The notes: generated from the letters alone by a model not told the origin. Counted from the first letter of the stretch, positions 1-7,884 are shown. The stretch: DNA of 64,000 bases from Streptomyces sp. NBC_01353 (GCF_036237275.1 NZ_CP108352.1:5890001-5954000); one strand, 5' to 3'. Numbers and translations are program-made.

Positions 1-995
1 AGCAGCTTCAGCTTGGTCGACATGTCGGCACCGGTGAAGCCGTCCACGGCCTCCTCGGCGATCGTCGCCGCGGCCGTCAGCGCCATCTCGTAGCCCGGCG
101 CGACCAGGCCGTACACCCGGCCGTCGGAGGCCAGCGCGCACTCGCCGATGGCGTACACGGCGGGGTCGGACGTCTTGCACCGCTCGTCCACCGCGATGCC
201 GCCGCGCTCGCCGACCGTCAGACCGCAGTCGCGGGCCAGCTGGTCGCGGGGCCGTACGCCCGCCGAGAACACCACCATGTCCGTGGCCAGTTCGGAGCCG
301 TCCGACAGACGCATCCCGGTGACCGCGCCGTCCTCGGTCACGACCTCCTGGGTTCCGGTGCCCGTGTGGACGCTCAGCCCCATCTGTTCGATCGTGCGCA
401 GCAGCGCGGCGCCACCGCCGTCGTCGACCTGCACCGGCATCAGCCGGGGCGCGAACTCCACGATGTGCGTGTCGAGTCCGAGCCCCTTGAGCGCGCCCGC
501 CGCCTCCAGGCCGAGCAGTCCGCCGCCGACGACCGCACCGGTCGTCGCCGTCCTGGCGTACTCCTCGATGGCCAGCAGGTCCTCGATCGTCCGGTAGACG
601 AAACAGCCGCGGGCGTCCTTGCCGGGGACGGGCGGCACGAAGGGGTACGAGCCGGTGGCCAGGACGAGCGTGTCGTACGGGATGACCTGCCCCGAGCGGG
701 CGGTGACCGTACGGGCCTCGCGGTCGATCGACTCGGCCGGGTCGCCGACGTACAGCTCGATGCCGTGCTTCGCCATGAAGCCGTCCTCGACCATCGAGAG
801 ATCGTCGGGGGTGCGGCCGTTGAAGTACGAGGTCAGCTGGACCCGGTCGTAGGCCGGGCGGGGCTCCTCGCAGAGCACCACGACGCGGGAGCGCTCGGTG
901 ACGCCACGGTCCGCCAGCGCCTCCAGGAAACGCTGGCCGACCATGCCGTGGCCGACCAGGACGACAGTGGGGGTGTGCACGGGCGTGGTCGACAT
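1..995 (-). CDS. nirB: Assimilatory nitrite reductase large subunit NirB, N-terminal part (runs off the window)
   Basis: Partial gene: the ATG is at 995-993 and the 3' end lies beyond base 1. The visible ~330 residues begin with an FAD-binding Rossmann motif (VLVGHGMVG near residue 12) and a second NAD(P)-binding glycine motif (VVGGGLLGLEAAGALKGLG), with the CGVRP/DECR-type spacing of the pyridine-nucleotide-disulfide reductase half of NirB. The family is known to reduce nitrite to ammonium with NAD(P)H through siroheme and 4Fe-4S centres in its C-terminal half, which is not visible here. The upstream flavoprotein ends one base before this start (TGAgATG), so the two are translationally linked. 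nasA, narK and a sirohydrochlorin chelatase elsewhere in the window support the assignment. Confidence 0.9.
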   Translation of the reverse strand, partial: MSTTPVHTPTVVLVGHGMVGQRFLEALADRGVTERSRVVVLCEEPRPAYDRVQLTSYFNGRTPDDLSMVEDGFMAKHGIELYVGDPAESIDREARTVTARSGQVIPYDTLVLATGSYPFVPPVPGKDARGCFVYRTIEDLLAIEEYARTATTGAVVGGGLLGLEAAGALKGLGLDTHIVEFAPRLMPVQVDDGGGAALLRTIEQMGLSVHTGTGTQEVVTEDGAVTGMRLSDGSELATDMVVFSAGVRPRDQLARDCGLTVGERGGIAVDERCKTSDPAVYAIGECALASDGRVYGLVAPGYEMALTAAATIAEEAVDGFTGADMSTKLKL

Positions 996-996
996 C

Positions 997-2241
997 TCAG
1001 GAGCCTCCGTCATGGGTGAGCAGGTGAAGCAGGGGAGCGGGCGGAAGGGCCTCGTCGCCCTCCCAGGCCCGGGCGAGCGCCCCGACCGCGGCGAGATCGC
1101 CGAGCAGCACGCCACCGACGAGGCGGTCTCCGCGGACGACGACCTTGCGGTAGGCGCGCCGGGTGGCGTCGGTCAGCTGCACGACGTCGTCGCCGGGCAG
1201 CGGGGTGGCCTCGCCGAACGCGGCCAGGTCGAGCGCCTCGGGGCCGCCCAGCGTGAGGCGGGTCAGGGCGCGGGTGCCGGTGTAGGCGGGCCGGGGCGTC
1301 GCCTCCGGCACGGTCGTCTGCGGCGGGGTCGCGGCGGCCTGGAAGGCGGGCGTCTCCGACAGGAGAAGGTCCGCCAGCGCGTCCGCCTGTTCCAGGGCCG
1401 GGCCGGCCAGGCCGTAGACGCGGCCGCCGTGTTCGGCGCAGTCGCCGATGGCGTGGATGAACGGGTCGGAGGTCCGCAGCTCGTCGTCGACGACGATGCC
1501 CCTGCGGACGTCCAGACCGGCGTCCCGGGCGAGCCCGACACGCGGCCTGACCCCGCACGCGAGCACCACGACCTGGGCGTCGAGCACGAAACCGTCGGCG
1601 AGCTCCACGGCCGTGACCGCGCCGTCCTCCTGGCGCAGGCCGCTGACCCGGCACTCGGTGTGCACCTCGACGCCGAGGGACTCCACGTGCTCCCGGAGCA
1701 GCTCCGAGGCCTGCGCGTCGAGCTGGCGCTCCATGAGCCGCTCGCCCTGCTGGGTGAGCACGACCTCGGCGCCGAGCGCCGCCAGTGCGCGGGCCGCGGA
1801 GACCCCGAGCAGCCCGCCGCCGATGACGACCGCGCGGACCCCGGGCCGGACGAGCTCCCGCAGCTCCAGGCAGTCGTCGAGCGTGCGGAACGGGTGGACG
1901 CCCGACGGCAGCCGCGAGCCGCGCAGTCCGCGCAGCGGCGGCAGCACGGGGTTGGAGCCGGTCGCCAGGACCAGCCGGTCGTAGCCGACCGTCGTCCCGT
2001 CCTCGCACTCCACGGTCCTGGCGGCCCGGTCGATCCGCACCGCCCGCACCCCGCGCCGCACCGGCTCCTGCGGAGCGGGCAGCGCGATCACCTCCGGCGC
2101 GTACCGCCCGGCGAGGACGTCCGCGAGCAGCACCCTGTTGTACGGTGCGTGCGGCTCTTCGCCGAGGAGGGTGACCGGCAGGCGCTGGGCGAGCCGGACG
2201 CCCGCCGTTCCGCCTCCGACCACCACGATCCGTGTACTCAT
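997..2241 (-). CDS. NAD(P)/FAD-dependent oxidoreductase of the nitrite-reductase type
   Basis: 414-aa flavoprotein starting with a classic FAD motif (IVVVGGGTAGVRLAQRL) and a second dinucleotide fold near residue 140 (AVVIGGGLLGVSAARALAALG). It is homologous to the N-terminal half of NirB next door, with the same CGVRPRVGLARDAGL and AIGDCAEH blocks, but lacks siroheme and Fe-S parts. It sits immediately 5' of nirB with a 1-base gap, so it is most likely an electron-transfer partner for nitrite (or nitrate) reductase; that role is inference. The start at 2241 is the first ATG before the glycine motif. A candidate GlnR site lies 24-50 bp upstream. Confidence 0.85.
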   Translation of the reverse strand: MSTRIVVVGGGTAGVRLAQRLPVTLLGEEPHAPYNRVLLADVLAGRYAPEVIALPAPQEPVRRGVRAVRIDRAARTVECEDGTTVGYDRLVLATGSNPVLPPLRGLRGSRLPSGVHPFRTLDDCLELRELVRPGVRAVVIGGGLLGVSAARALAALGAEVVLTQQGERLMERQLDAQASELLREHVESLGVEVHTECRVSGLRQEDGAVTAVELADGFVLDAQVVVLACGVRPRVGLARDAGLDVRRGIVVDDELRTSDPFIHAIGDCAEHGGRVYGLAGPALEQADALADLLLSETPAFQAAATPPQTTVPEATPRPAYTGTRALTRLTLGGPEALDLAAFGEATPLPGDDVVQLTDATRRAYRKVVVRGDRLVGGVLLGDLAAVGALARAWEGDEALPPAPLLHLLTHDGGS

Positions 2242-2264
2242 GTCTCGAAGAGTGCGGGGCGGGT

Positions 2265-2291
2265 GTTACCCGTCGGCATCCCGTTTGTTTC
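2265..2291 (-). promoter_or_regulatory. Candidate GlnR box upstream of the nitrite-reductase operon
   Basis: GTTAC (2265-2269), six bases, GCATC (2276-2280), six bases, GTTTC (2287-2291). GlnR boxes in Streptomyces are 5-mers of gTnAC and GaAAC type separated by 6 bp. The first element matches well, the third fairly, the middle one weakly. The location just upstream of a nitrite-assimilation operon is what GlnR control would predict. Pattern call only. Confidence 0.4.
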
Positions 2292-2451
2292 CCCTGCGGA
2301 ACGCTGATCTCAGACCTGCGGGGTTCGCACTGTGAGGCGGACGGGTGTGAGGCTTAACCAGTGGTCAGAGTCTCCTCAAGGGGACCTTAAGGATCGCGGG
2401 GGAGCGGCTGACCTGGGGTTCTCGTATACGGGCGGACCCTAGTGTGCGGGT

Positions 2452-3423
2452 GTGACGACCGAGGTCAGTGAACCCCTCTTCGACGCGCGCGCGGCGGCGC
2501 GTCCGTTCCCGCGAGCCGCGCCCGCGCCCCGCCTCGCCCCCGATCGGCTGCGTGACGCCGTCGTCGGCGGAGCCGGGGCCGTCGCCCTGCTCTGGGGGCT
2601 CCAGGCCGAGCCGTCCGCGCGCCTGGACGCCGTCTTCGCGACCGGCGCGCATCTCACCGGGCTGCTCGCCGGCTACGGCGTCCTCGTCATGCTGTTCCTG
2701 ATGGCCCGCGTCCCCGCCGTCGAGCACGGCGTCGGCGCCGACCGGCTCGCCCGATGGCACGCCCTCGGCGGCCGGTACGTCCTCGGCCTCGTCGGCGCCC
2801 ACGCGCTCCTCGCCCTCTGCGGGTACGCCGTGCACACCCGTACCGACCTGGTCACCGCCACCCTCGGGCTGCTCTCCTATCCGGCACTCGCCGCAGCCAC
2901 CGCCGGTACCGCGCTCCTCGTCGCCGTCGGTATCACCTCCGCCCGGCGGCGGCTGCGGCACGAGACCTGGCGGGCGGTCCATCTGTTCAGCCACCTCGCC
3001 GCCGCCCTCGGCTTCGTGCACCAGCTCGCGGGCCCCGACCTCGCGGCGAGCCTCCCGGCCGTCTGGGTCTGGTCGATGGCGCACGCCACCGTCGCCGTCC
3101 TCCTCGTCTGGTACCGGATCGTCGTCCCCGTCCGGCAGGCGCTGCGACACACCCTGCGGGTGACCGAGGTGCGCGACGAGGGCCCTGACGTCGTCTCGGT
3201 GACCATCCGCGGCACCGGCCTGGAGCGGCTGTGCGCCGAACCGGGCCAGTTCTTCCGCTGGCGGTTCCTGACCCGCAGGCTCTGGCGGACCGCGCTACTC
3301 CTCACCGTCGGTGCGCTCGCCGCGACGTTCCTGACGGCCGCCGTGGAACCGGCCGCGCCGCCCGCGCCGGACCGGGCGCCGACCGGCACAACCTCAGACG
3401 TAGCTCAAGACTCCCGGGATTGA
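2452..3423 (+). CDS. Ferric-reductase-like membrane protein lacking its FAD/NAD-binding half
   Basis: 323 aa, GTG start six bases after a TAGTGT -10 box (2440-2445), so probably leaderless. Residues ~25-230 contain about six membrane segments with the paired histidines of ferric-reductase-like haem membrane domains (for example AHLTGLLAGYG, LRHETWRAVHLFSHL, GFVHQLAG). The FAD domain then begins normally (VTIRGTGLERLCAEPGQFFRWRFLTRRLW) but breaks off and is replaced by a hydrophobic stretch and a Pro/Ala tail. The rest of the FAD-binding domain and the NAD-binding domain are absent and not seen in another frame downstream. It probably results from an internal deletion, possibly fused to the signal peptide of a former downstream FMN-binding protein; that origin is inference. 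Confidence 0.65.
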   Translation: MTTEVSEPLFDARAAARPFPRAAPAPRLAPDRLRDAVVGGAGAVALLWGLQAEPSARLDAVFATGAHLTGLLAGYGVLVMLFLMARVPAVEHGVGADRLARWHALGGRYVLGLVGAHALLALCGYAVHTRTDLVTATLGLLSYPALAAATAGTALLVAVGITSARRRLRHETWRAVHLFSHLAAALGFVHQLAGPDLAASLPAVWVWSMAHATVAVLLVWYRIVVPVRQALRHTLRVTEVRDEGPDVVSVTIRGTGLERLCAEPGQFFRWRFLTRRLWRTALLLTVGALAATFLTAAVEPAAPPAPDRAPTGTTSDVAQDSRD

Positions 3424-3460
3424 TGGACGGCGCACGCATCGTCTCCCTAGGCTCGCGACC

Positions 3461-4240
3461 ATGCCTGACATCTCCCTGACCACCGTCGTCCTGCTCTGTA
3501 TCGCCGCACTCGTGGCCGGCTGGATCGACGCCGTGGTCGGCGGGGGAGGGCTCCTTCTGCTGCCCGCGCTGCTGCTCGGGCTCCCGCAGGCCGGGGCCGC
3601 GCAGATCCTCGGCACCAACAAGGCCGTCGCGATCGTGGGCACGACCGGGGCCGCCATCACCTACGTACGCAAGGCCCCGGTGCAGGTGAAGACGGCGGTA
3701 CGGATCGGGCTCGCGGCCCTCGCCGGCTCCATGGGCGGCGCGTTCTTCGCGGCCGGGATCAGTAGCGACGTACTGCGCCCCGTGATCATGGTGGTACTGG
3801 TCGGCGTGGCAGCGTTCGTGATGCTGCGGCCGTCCTTCGGGACCCAGGGGGAGGACAAGGCGCCCGTGACGCGGGCCCGGATCGTCACCGCGATCGTGCT
3901 CGTCGGCGGCGGGATCGGCTTCTATGACGGGCTGTTCGGGCCGGGCACCGGCACCTTCCTGGTCCTCGCGCTCACAGCCGTGCTCCATCTCGACCTGGTG
4001 ACCGCCTCCGCCACCGCCAAGATCGTCAACGTCTGCACCAACGCGGGCGCGCTCGCGATGTTCGCCTACCAGGGCAGCGTGCTGTGGCAGCTGGCCGCCG
4101 TGATGGCCGTCTTCAACCTGGCCGGCGGGATGATCGGCGCGCGGATGGCGCTGAGCAAGGGCTCGGAGTTCGTCCGCGGGGTGCTGCTGTTCGTGGTGTT
4201 CTCGCTGGTCGCGAAGCTCGCCTTCGACCAGTGGAGCTGA
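3461..4240 (+). CDS. TauE/SafE-family sulfite/organosulfonate exporter-like membrane protein
   Basis: 259-aa polytopic membrane protein with about eight hydrophobic segments. The N-terminal AGWIDAVVGGGGLLLLPALL block and the repeated half (GGGIGFYDGLFGPGTGTFLVLALT) are the hallmark duplicated glycine motifs of the TauE/SafE family (DUF81), known as anion exporters for sulfite, sulfoacetate and related compounds. The substrate cannot be read from the sequence. The ATG lies seven bases after a TAGGCT -10 box (3448-3453), consistent with a leaderless mRNA independent of the preceding gene. It is convergent with the sortase gene 10 bp downstream. Confidence 0.85.
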   Translation: MPDISLTTVVLLCIAALVAGWIDAVVGGGGLLLLPALLLGLPQAGAAQILGTNKAVAIVGTTGAAITYVRKAPVQVKTAVRIGLAALAGSMGGAFFAAGISSDVLRPVIMVVLVGVAAFVMLRPSFGTQGEDKAPVTRARIVTAIVLVGGGIGFYDGLFGPGTGTFLVLALTAVLHLDLVTASATAKIVNVCTNAGALAMFAYQGSVLWQLAAVMAVFNLAGGMIGARMALSKGSEFVRGVLLFVVFSLVAKLAFDQWS

Positions 4241-4250
4241 CGGCGGCCGA

Positions 4251-4868
4251 TCAGCGCACGCCGATGAGGTGGGCGAAGGCCACCACGTTCCCCTGGTAGC
4301 CGGACTTCTTGGTGAACCCACCGCCGCAGGTGATCACCCGCAGTTCGGCCCGGTGCTTCTCCCCGTAGACCCGCTCGTCCGGGAAGTCCTTGTTCTCGTA
4401 CACCTCGACGGCGTCGATCGTGAACACGGCCGTACGGCCGTCCTGCCGGTCCACCTCGATCCTGTTGCCCTTCTTGAGCGCGCCGAGCGCGTAGAAGACG
4501 GCCGGGCCCTGTGCGTTGTCGACATGGCCGGCGACGATCGACGTGCCCTCGGCGCCGGGCGTGGTGCCGTCCTCGTACCAGCCGGCCAGATTGCGGTCGC
4601 TCGCCGGCGGCACGTCGAGCGCGCCGTCCGGGCTCAGACCCAGCCCCGTCATGGGCGCGTCGACGTCGATCTCGGGGATGCGCAGCCGGACGGGGGTGGA
4701 GGGCGGCAGCGGGTCGGCGGCGGCGTCGGTGTGCGCGTTCGGCCCGGCGGCGAACGCCTCGGCGGCCGACGGGACCGGCGGGGTGACGTTCTCCGAGCCG
4801 TTCTGGACGAGCCAGATGCCGACGCATGCGGCGATGGCTATGCCCCAGCCCTTGGTCCTGCTGTTCAC
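4251..4868 (-). CDS. Class F sortase
   Basis: 205 aa, GTG start. One N-terminal signal anchor (GWGIAIAACVGIWLVQNG) precedes a sortase beta-barrel. The catalytic histidine is in IVAGHVDN (His115) and the catalytic cysteine in RVITCGGG (Cys181). In many sortases an arginine follows the Cys strand; here the equivalent stretch is GYQGNVVAFAHL with Gln, which may be a subfamily trait. Sortases join surface proteins to the peptidoglycan precursor. The small surface protein encoded upstream on the same strand (5012-5518), with a C-terminal membrane anchor, is the obvious candidate partner, although a strong hairpin separates the two genes. Confidence 0.88.
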   Translation of the reverse strand: MNSRTKGWGIAIAACVGIWLVQNGSENVTPPVPSAAEAFAAGPNAHTDAAADPLPPSTPVRLRIPEIDVDAPMTGLGLSPDGALDVPPASDRNLAGWYEDGTTPGAEGTSIVAGHVDNAQGPAVFYALGALKKGNRIEVDRQDGRTAVFTIDAVEVYENKDFPDERVYGEKHRAELRVITCGGGFTKKSGYQGNVVAFAHLIGVR

Positions 4869-4916
4869 GGTCTGCCCTCTCGGGGTGGTGCGGGGGTGGT
4901 GCGGGAGGGGGATGTG

Positions 4917-4963
4917 GCCCTGCCCCCGCCGGGCCTCGTAGGGGCGCGCGGCGGGGGCAGGGC
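4917..4963 (-). terminator. Strong hairpin between the surface-protein gene and the sortase gene
   Basis: Perfect 15-bp inverted repeat: arm 4917-4931 (GCCCTGCCCCCGCCG), 17-nt loop, arm 4949-4963. There is no T-tract on either strand. On the minus strand it follows the surface-protein gene and precedes the sortase, so it may reduce read-through and set a ratio between substrate and enzyme, or simply terminate transcription. Confidence 0.7.
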
Positions 4964-5011
4964 ACGGGCGGTACGCCCAGGGAGCCCGGGCAGGAAGCCC
5001 AGGAGCAATCC

Positions 5012-5518
5012 CTAGTCGTCCTGCGCGCCGCTCGCCCGGCGGCGCAGGAGCCAGGTACCGCCGACGGCAGCCGCGGCCAGCACCGCCGCGCCCGCCGTGA
5101 TCTGGGCGGTGTCGGGGCCGATGCTGCCGCCGACACCGGTCTGGACATGGCCGCTCGGGCTCTTGTGCTTGACGGCGAGCTCGCCACGAGCGGTCTTGCC
5201 GTTGTCGCAGGCGACGCTGATGCCGAACGTTCCTGCCTTGGCGTGGTGCGGAACCGTGAACTGACCGACCACGACCTCCTTGTGCGTGCTCGGATTCAGC
5301 TGGAACTCGCCCGCGCCGAGCGAGTTCGCGTCCCCGACGCCGTGCCCGTGCGAACCGCAGGCGAGGGTGTTGACGGTGACGGTGGTGCCGGGGGTGGCGG
5401 AGGACGGATAGACCTCCAGGGCCTCGTGGTCCCCTGCGTACGCCGCCGGTGCGGCGAAGGCGCCGATCGCGGCGACCGTCAGCGCGGTACCGGTGAGCAG
5501 ACGGGCAGTGGTGCGCAT
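5012..5518 (-). CDS. Small secreted surface protein with C-terminal membrane anchor
   Basis: 168 aa. A clear signal peptide (RTTARLLTGTALTVAAIGAFAAPAAYA) is followed by a ~100-residue beta-rich domain with two cysteines (LACGSHGHG, SVACDNGK), probably disulfide bonded. The C terminus is VQTGVGGSIGPD, a hydrophobic helix (AAVLAAAAVGGTWLL), then RRR, which is a cell-wall-sorting architecture although no canonical LPxTG or LAxTG is present; the TGVGGS stretch takes its place. It is encoded upstream of a class F sortase on the same strand. Function beyond a surface-exposed, anchored protein is not recognisable. Confidence 0.75.
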   Translation of the reverse strand: MRTTARLLTGTALTVAAIGAFAAPAAYAGDHEALEVYPSSATPGTTVTVNTLACGSHGHGVGDANSLGAGEFQLNPSTHKEVVVGQFTVPHHAKAGTFGISVACDNGKTARGELAVKHKSPSGHVQTGVGGSIGPDTAQITAGAAVLAAAAVGGTWLLRRRASGAQDD

Positions 5519-5773
5519 GGGGTCCTCCGGGGCGCGCGAGCGGACGTGCCGGAGGTCTCCCGAGAGGGACTTCCCGGGACCTACCTCCTAGGACCGAGAT
5601 AAGGGCCGCGGCGCGCCGCGCGCCTGCTGATGGAGGGTCAGAATTGCGCCGTCCGGTGCGGTGTGTCGCCTGGCGGCCGGACGTTTACGCAGGTGGTGAC
5701 GGGTTGCGGGGCGCCAGTCGGCACCCCGTGCCGAACGGGTGACGGGCCCGGACGGCGCGCCCCGCGGGCGCGG

Positions 5774-6172
5774 TCAGACGATCAGCCCCTCGATCGCCGC
5801 CCGGGCCCACTCCTGCGCCCCCACCGTCGCACCGGCGGCGACCCCGCTCGCGACGGGGACCAGCGCCCCTCTGAGTGTGGCGAGCGCGCGGCGCACCCTG
5901 CCCGCCTCGGGTTCCGGCTGGGTGATCACCTCCAGGACCTCCCCGGCCGCGGCCTCGGCGTCCTCGCGGTCCTGCTGGGCGAGACCGGCCTCGGGCAGCT
6001 GCCGGAGCAGCTCGGCGACCCGCTCGGCCAGCGCCTCGTAGCCCGCGGCGACCTCGCCGTTGACCTGCTGGTTCTGGGTGACCGTCTCGTTGTTCCAGGC
6101 GAACTGGTTGTGGGAGGCCGAGCCGTGGAACACCGGCCCGTCGTAGTTGTGCACATTCTGCGGATCGCTCAT
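5774..6172 (-). CDS. Small helical protein with N-terminal motif shared with the upstream beta-helix protein
   Basis: 132 aa from the ATG at 6172, which overlaps the TGA of the upstream gene as ATGA; a longer reading to 6226 would run back into that gene. Residues 8-35 form an Asn/Gly/aromatic motif (YDGPVFHGS, then QFAWNN) that matches, 16 of 28 positions, the last ~30 residues of the upstream beta-helix protein. The remaining ~95 residues are predicted helical, with heptad-like Leu/Ala and charged segments (EALAERVAELLRQLPEAGL) and a hydrophobic Ala/Gly/Val C-terminal helix (VPVASGVAAGATVGA). No known enzyme motif is present. The arrangement resembles short amyloid-like signalling motifs paired between neighbouring proteins; function is unknown. 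Confidence 0.75.
   Translation of the reverse strand: MSDPQNVHNYDGPVFHGSASHNQFAWNNETVTQNQQVNGEVAAGYEALAERVAELLRQLPEAGLAQQDREDAEAAAGEVLEVITQPEPEAGRVRRALATLRGALVPVASGVAAGATVGAQEWARAAIEGLIV
6068..6151 (-). other. Copy 2 of the shared 28-residue motif (N-terminus of the small helical protein)
   Basis: Encodes residues 8-35 of the 5774-6172 gene. It shares GPV-aromatic/aliphatic-HGS, QF-small-WNN and the final V-x-Q-x-Q pattern with copy 1 at 6196-6279. There are 16 identities in 28 aligned residues with no gap. Confidence 0.85.
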
Positions 6173-7884
6173 GCGGTGGAACCGTCCCCTTCGGCCTGTT
6201 GCTGGACGACGTTGTCGTTGTTCCACGAGAACTGGCTGTTGGTGACCGAGCCGTGGATGACCGGGCCGTTGTAGTTGTTGATGATCGTCGGCGTCGGCTC
6301 GACCGTGCGGACGGTCTTGTGGACGACCGGCAGCGATGTGCGCAGCGAGACGAGGTCGACGCGGCCGTTGTGTACCACGGCGGTTCCCTGCGTTCCGTTC
6401 ACGGAGCAGTTCACCACGCGGCCGGCGGAGTCGTCGGCGAAGACGGCGCCCATCTCCGCGCAGTCCGTGAACTCACTGTCCGCGACGTCCAGGTAGGCGG
6501 AGCCGGCCCCGGTCAGCCCTGTTCCCTCCGACCCGTTCACGGTGAGGTTCCTCGCGAAGAGGCCTGCCTTGCCGTACGCGACGATTCCTCCGACGCGCAT
6601 CGCTGTGACGTCACAGTCGTGTACGAGCAGTTGGGCGTCCTCGCCGGCGCCGAAGCCCACCACCCCGCGCTCGGCCTTGACGCCCTTGAGCGTGACCCTG
6701 GACTGGCCGAGGGCGGTGACCGCGGTGACGCCGAAGTCACGGAACACCGCGTCGGTGAGGTCGGCCGTGGTGCCGCCGTCGCCTCGGGTGGTGTCCAGCC
6801 CCTGCGCGCAGCGGTCCACCCGGACGTGCTCGAAAACGCCCTTGGATCCGTCCCAGACCCGTAGCGCCGAGCTTGTCAGGCCCTCGATCCCGATGCGGGT
6901 GAAGCGGCCTCGCCCGCCGTCCGTCAGGGCGATACCGACGTTGCCTCCGGAGATGCGGCAGCCGTGCACCTCCGGAGCGCCGCCCGTGGTGGAGAACACC
7001 GAGACGTTGCCCGCGCCGAGGACCTGGCAGTCCTCGAACCTGCCCCGGGCCGAGCTCTGGATGTTGATGCCGGTGTCACGGCACTCGGCGAACACGCAGC
7101 CGCGCACCGTCGGGTCGGCGCCGCTCGCCGCGGCGATCCCGTGCTGCGCGTCGGTGACGCGCGTGCCGTGCACGGAGCCCCGGGACTGCTCGATGAACAT
7201 GATCCCCTCCGCGTGCACGGCGGTGATCGCGCAGTCGGCCACGGTGAGTTCCGCCCGGGTGTCGGCCATGAGGGCCGAGTGCCCGGTGCCGGTCAGCTCG
7301 CAGCCGGTGACCTCGGCCTGGGCGTCGCAGACGCGCACCCCGTGGATCCGGCTGCCCTCGATCCGGCTGCCCCGGACGGCGACCCGGGCGCCCTCGATCA
7401 CGGCGATCGCGTTGTCGGCGGCGTCGGTGAACCGGCACCGCTCGATCAGTCCGGTCGACGCGGTGAAGACGGTGCGGCCGTGCAGGATCACGCTGTCCCG
7501 CAGGGTGACGTGGGTGTTCGGCCGCGCGTGCGTGCCGGCGCCGCCCGGCGTGCGGACCTCCACGTGGTCGAGGGTGAGGGTGCCGGCCAGGCAGGTGACG
7601 GTGTCGGCCTCGGTGTCGCGGCCGGTCAGGACGAGACCTTCGACGCGCACCGACCCGGAGGTCTCCAGTACCGTCCCGCGCAGCCGGCTCACCACGACGG
7701 AACCCGGGCCGTCGGTCGCGACCAGCCGGACCTCGCCCCGGACGACGAGGCTCTCCTCGTAAGTCCCGGGCGCGATCTCGATCAGCGCTGCCCGGCCCCG
7801 GGCGGCGGCGGCCCGCAGAGCGGACGTGATGTCGGGGTGGGCGCGACGACCACCCCGCGGCGAGACGACATACCTCGCGACCAT
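6169..7884 (-). CDS. Right-handed parallel beta-helix protein with C-terminal shared motif
   Basis: 571 aa with no signal peptide. Residues ~5-60 (ITSALRAAAARGRAALIEIAPGTYEESLVV) form the capping start typical of pectate-lyase-like folds, and ~60-510 are successive 22-25-residue coils with recurring G-x-x-x-x-x-V/I-x-x-C patterns (parallel beta-helix repeats). No catalytic Asp/Arg set of a polysaccharide lyase is evident, so it is more likely a scaffold or recognition surface than an enzyme. After a short linker (VRTVEPTPTIINN) the last ~35 residues carry the motif repeated at the N-terminus of the next protein, with which it overlaps by 4 bp. It is likely cytoplasmic. The start at 7884 is the ATG directly before the conserved VARYVVSPRG opening. 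Confidence 0.8.
   Translation of the reverse strand: MVARYVVSPRGGRRAHPDITSALRAAAARGRAALIEIAPGTYEESLVVRGEVRLVATDGPGSVVVSRLRGTVLETSGSVRVEGLVLTGRDTEADTVTCLAGTLTLDHVEVRTPGGAGTHARPNTHVTLRDSVILHGRTVFTASTGLIERCRFTDAADNAIAVIEGARVAVRGSRIEGSRIHGVRVCDAQAEVTGCELTGTGHSALMADTRAELTVADCAITAVHAEGIMFIEQSRGSVHGTRVTDAQHGIAAASGADPTVRGCVFAECRDTGINIQSSARGRFEDCQVLGAGNVSVFSTTGGAPEVHGCRISGGNVGIALTDGGRGRFTRIGIEGLTSSALRVWDGSKGVFEHVRVDRCAQGLDTTRGDGGTTADLTDAVFRDFGVTAVTALGQSRVTLKGVKAERGVVGFGAGEDAQLLVHDCDVTAMRVGGIVAYGKAGLFARNLTVNGSEGTGLTGAGSAYLDVADSEFTDCAEMGAVFADDSAGRVVNCSVNGTQGTAVVHNGRVDLVSLRTSLPVVHKTVRTVEPTPTIINNYNGPVIHGSVTNSQFSWNNDNVVQQQAEGDGSTA
6196..6279 (-). other. Copy 1 of the shared 28-residue motif (C-terminus of the beta-helix protein)
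   Basis: Encodes residues 536-563 of the beta-helix protein: NNYNGPVIHGS, then QFSWNN and VVQQQ. The sequence context is low in charge and rich in Asn, Gln, Gly and aromatic residues, as in amyloid-prone or homotypic interaction motifs. Pairs with the copy at 6068-6151. Confidence 0.85.

Noticed and set aside
6169..7884. Pectate lyase or other polysaccharide-degrading enzyme
   Set aside because: The fold matches, but there is no signal peptide and no visible catalytic Asp/Arg/Lys cluster; a scaffold role is more likely.
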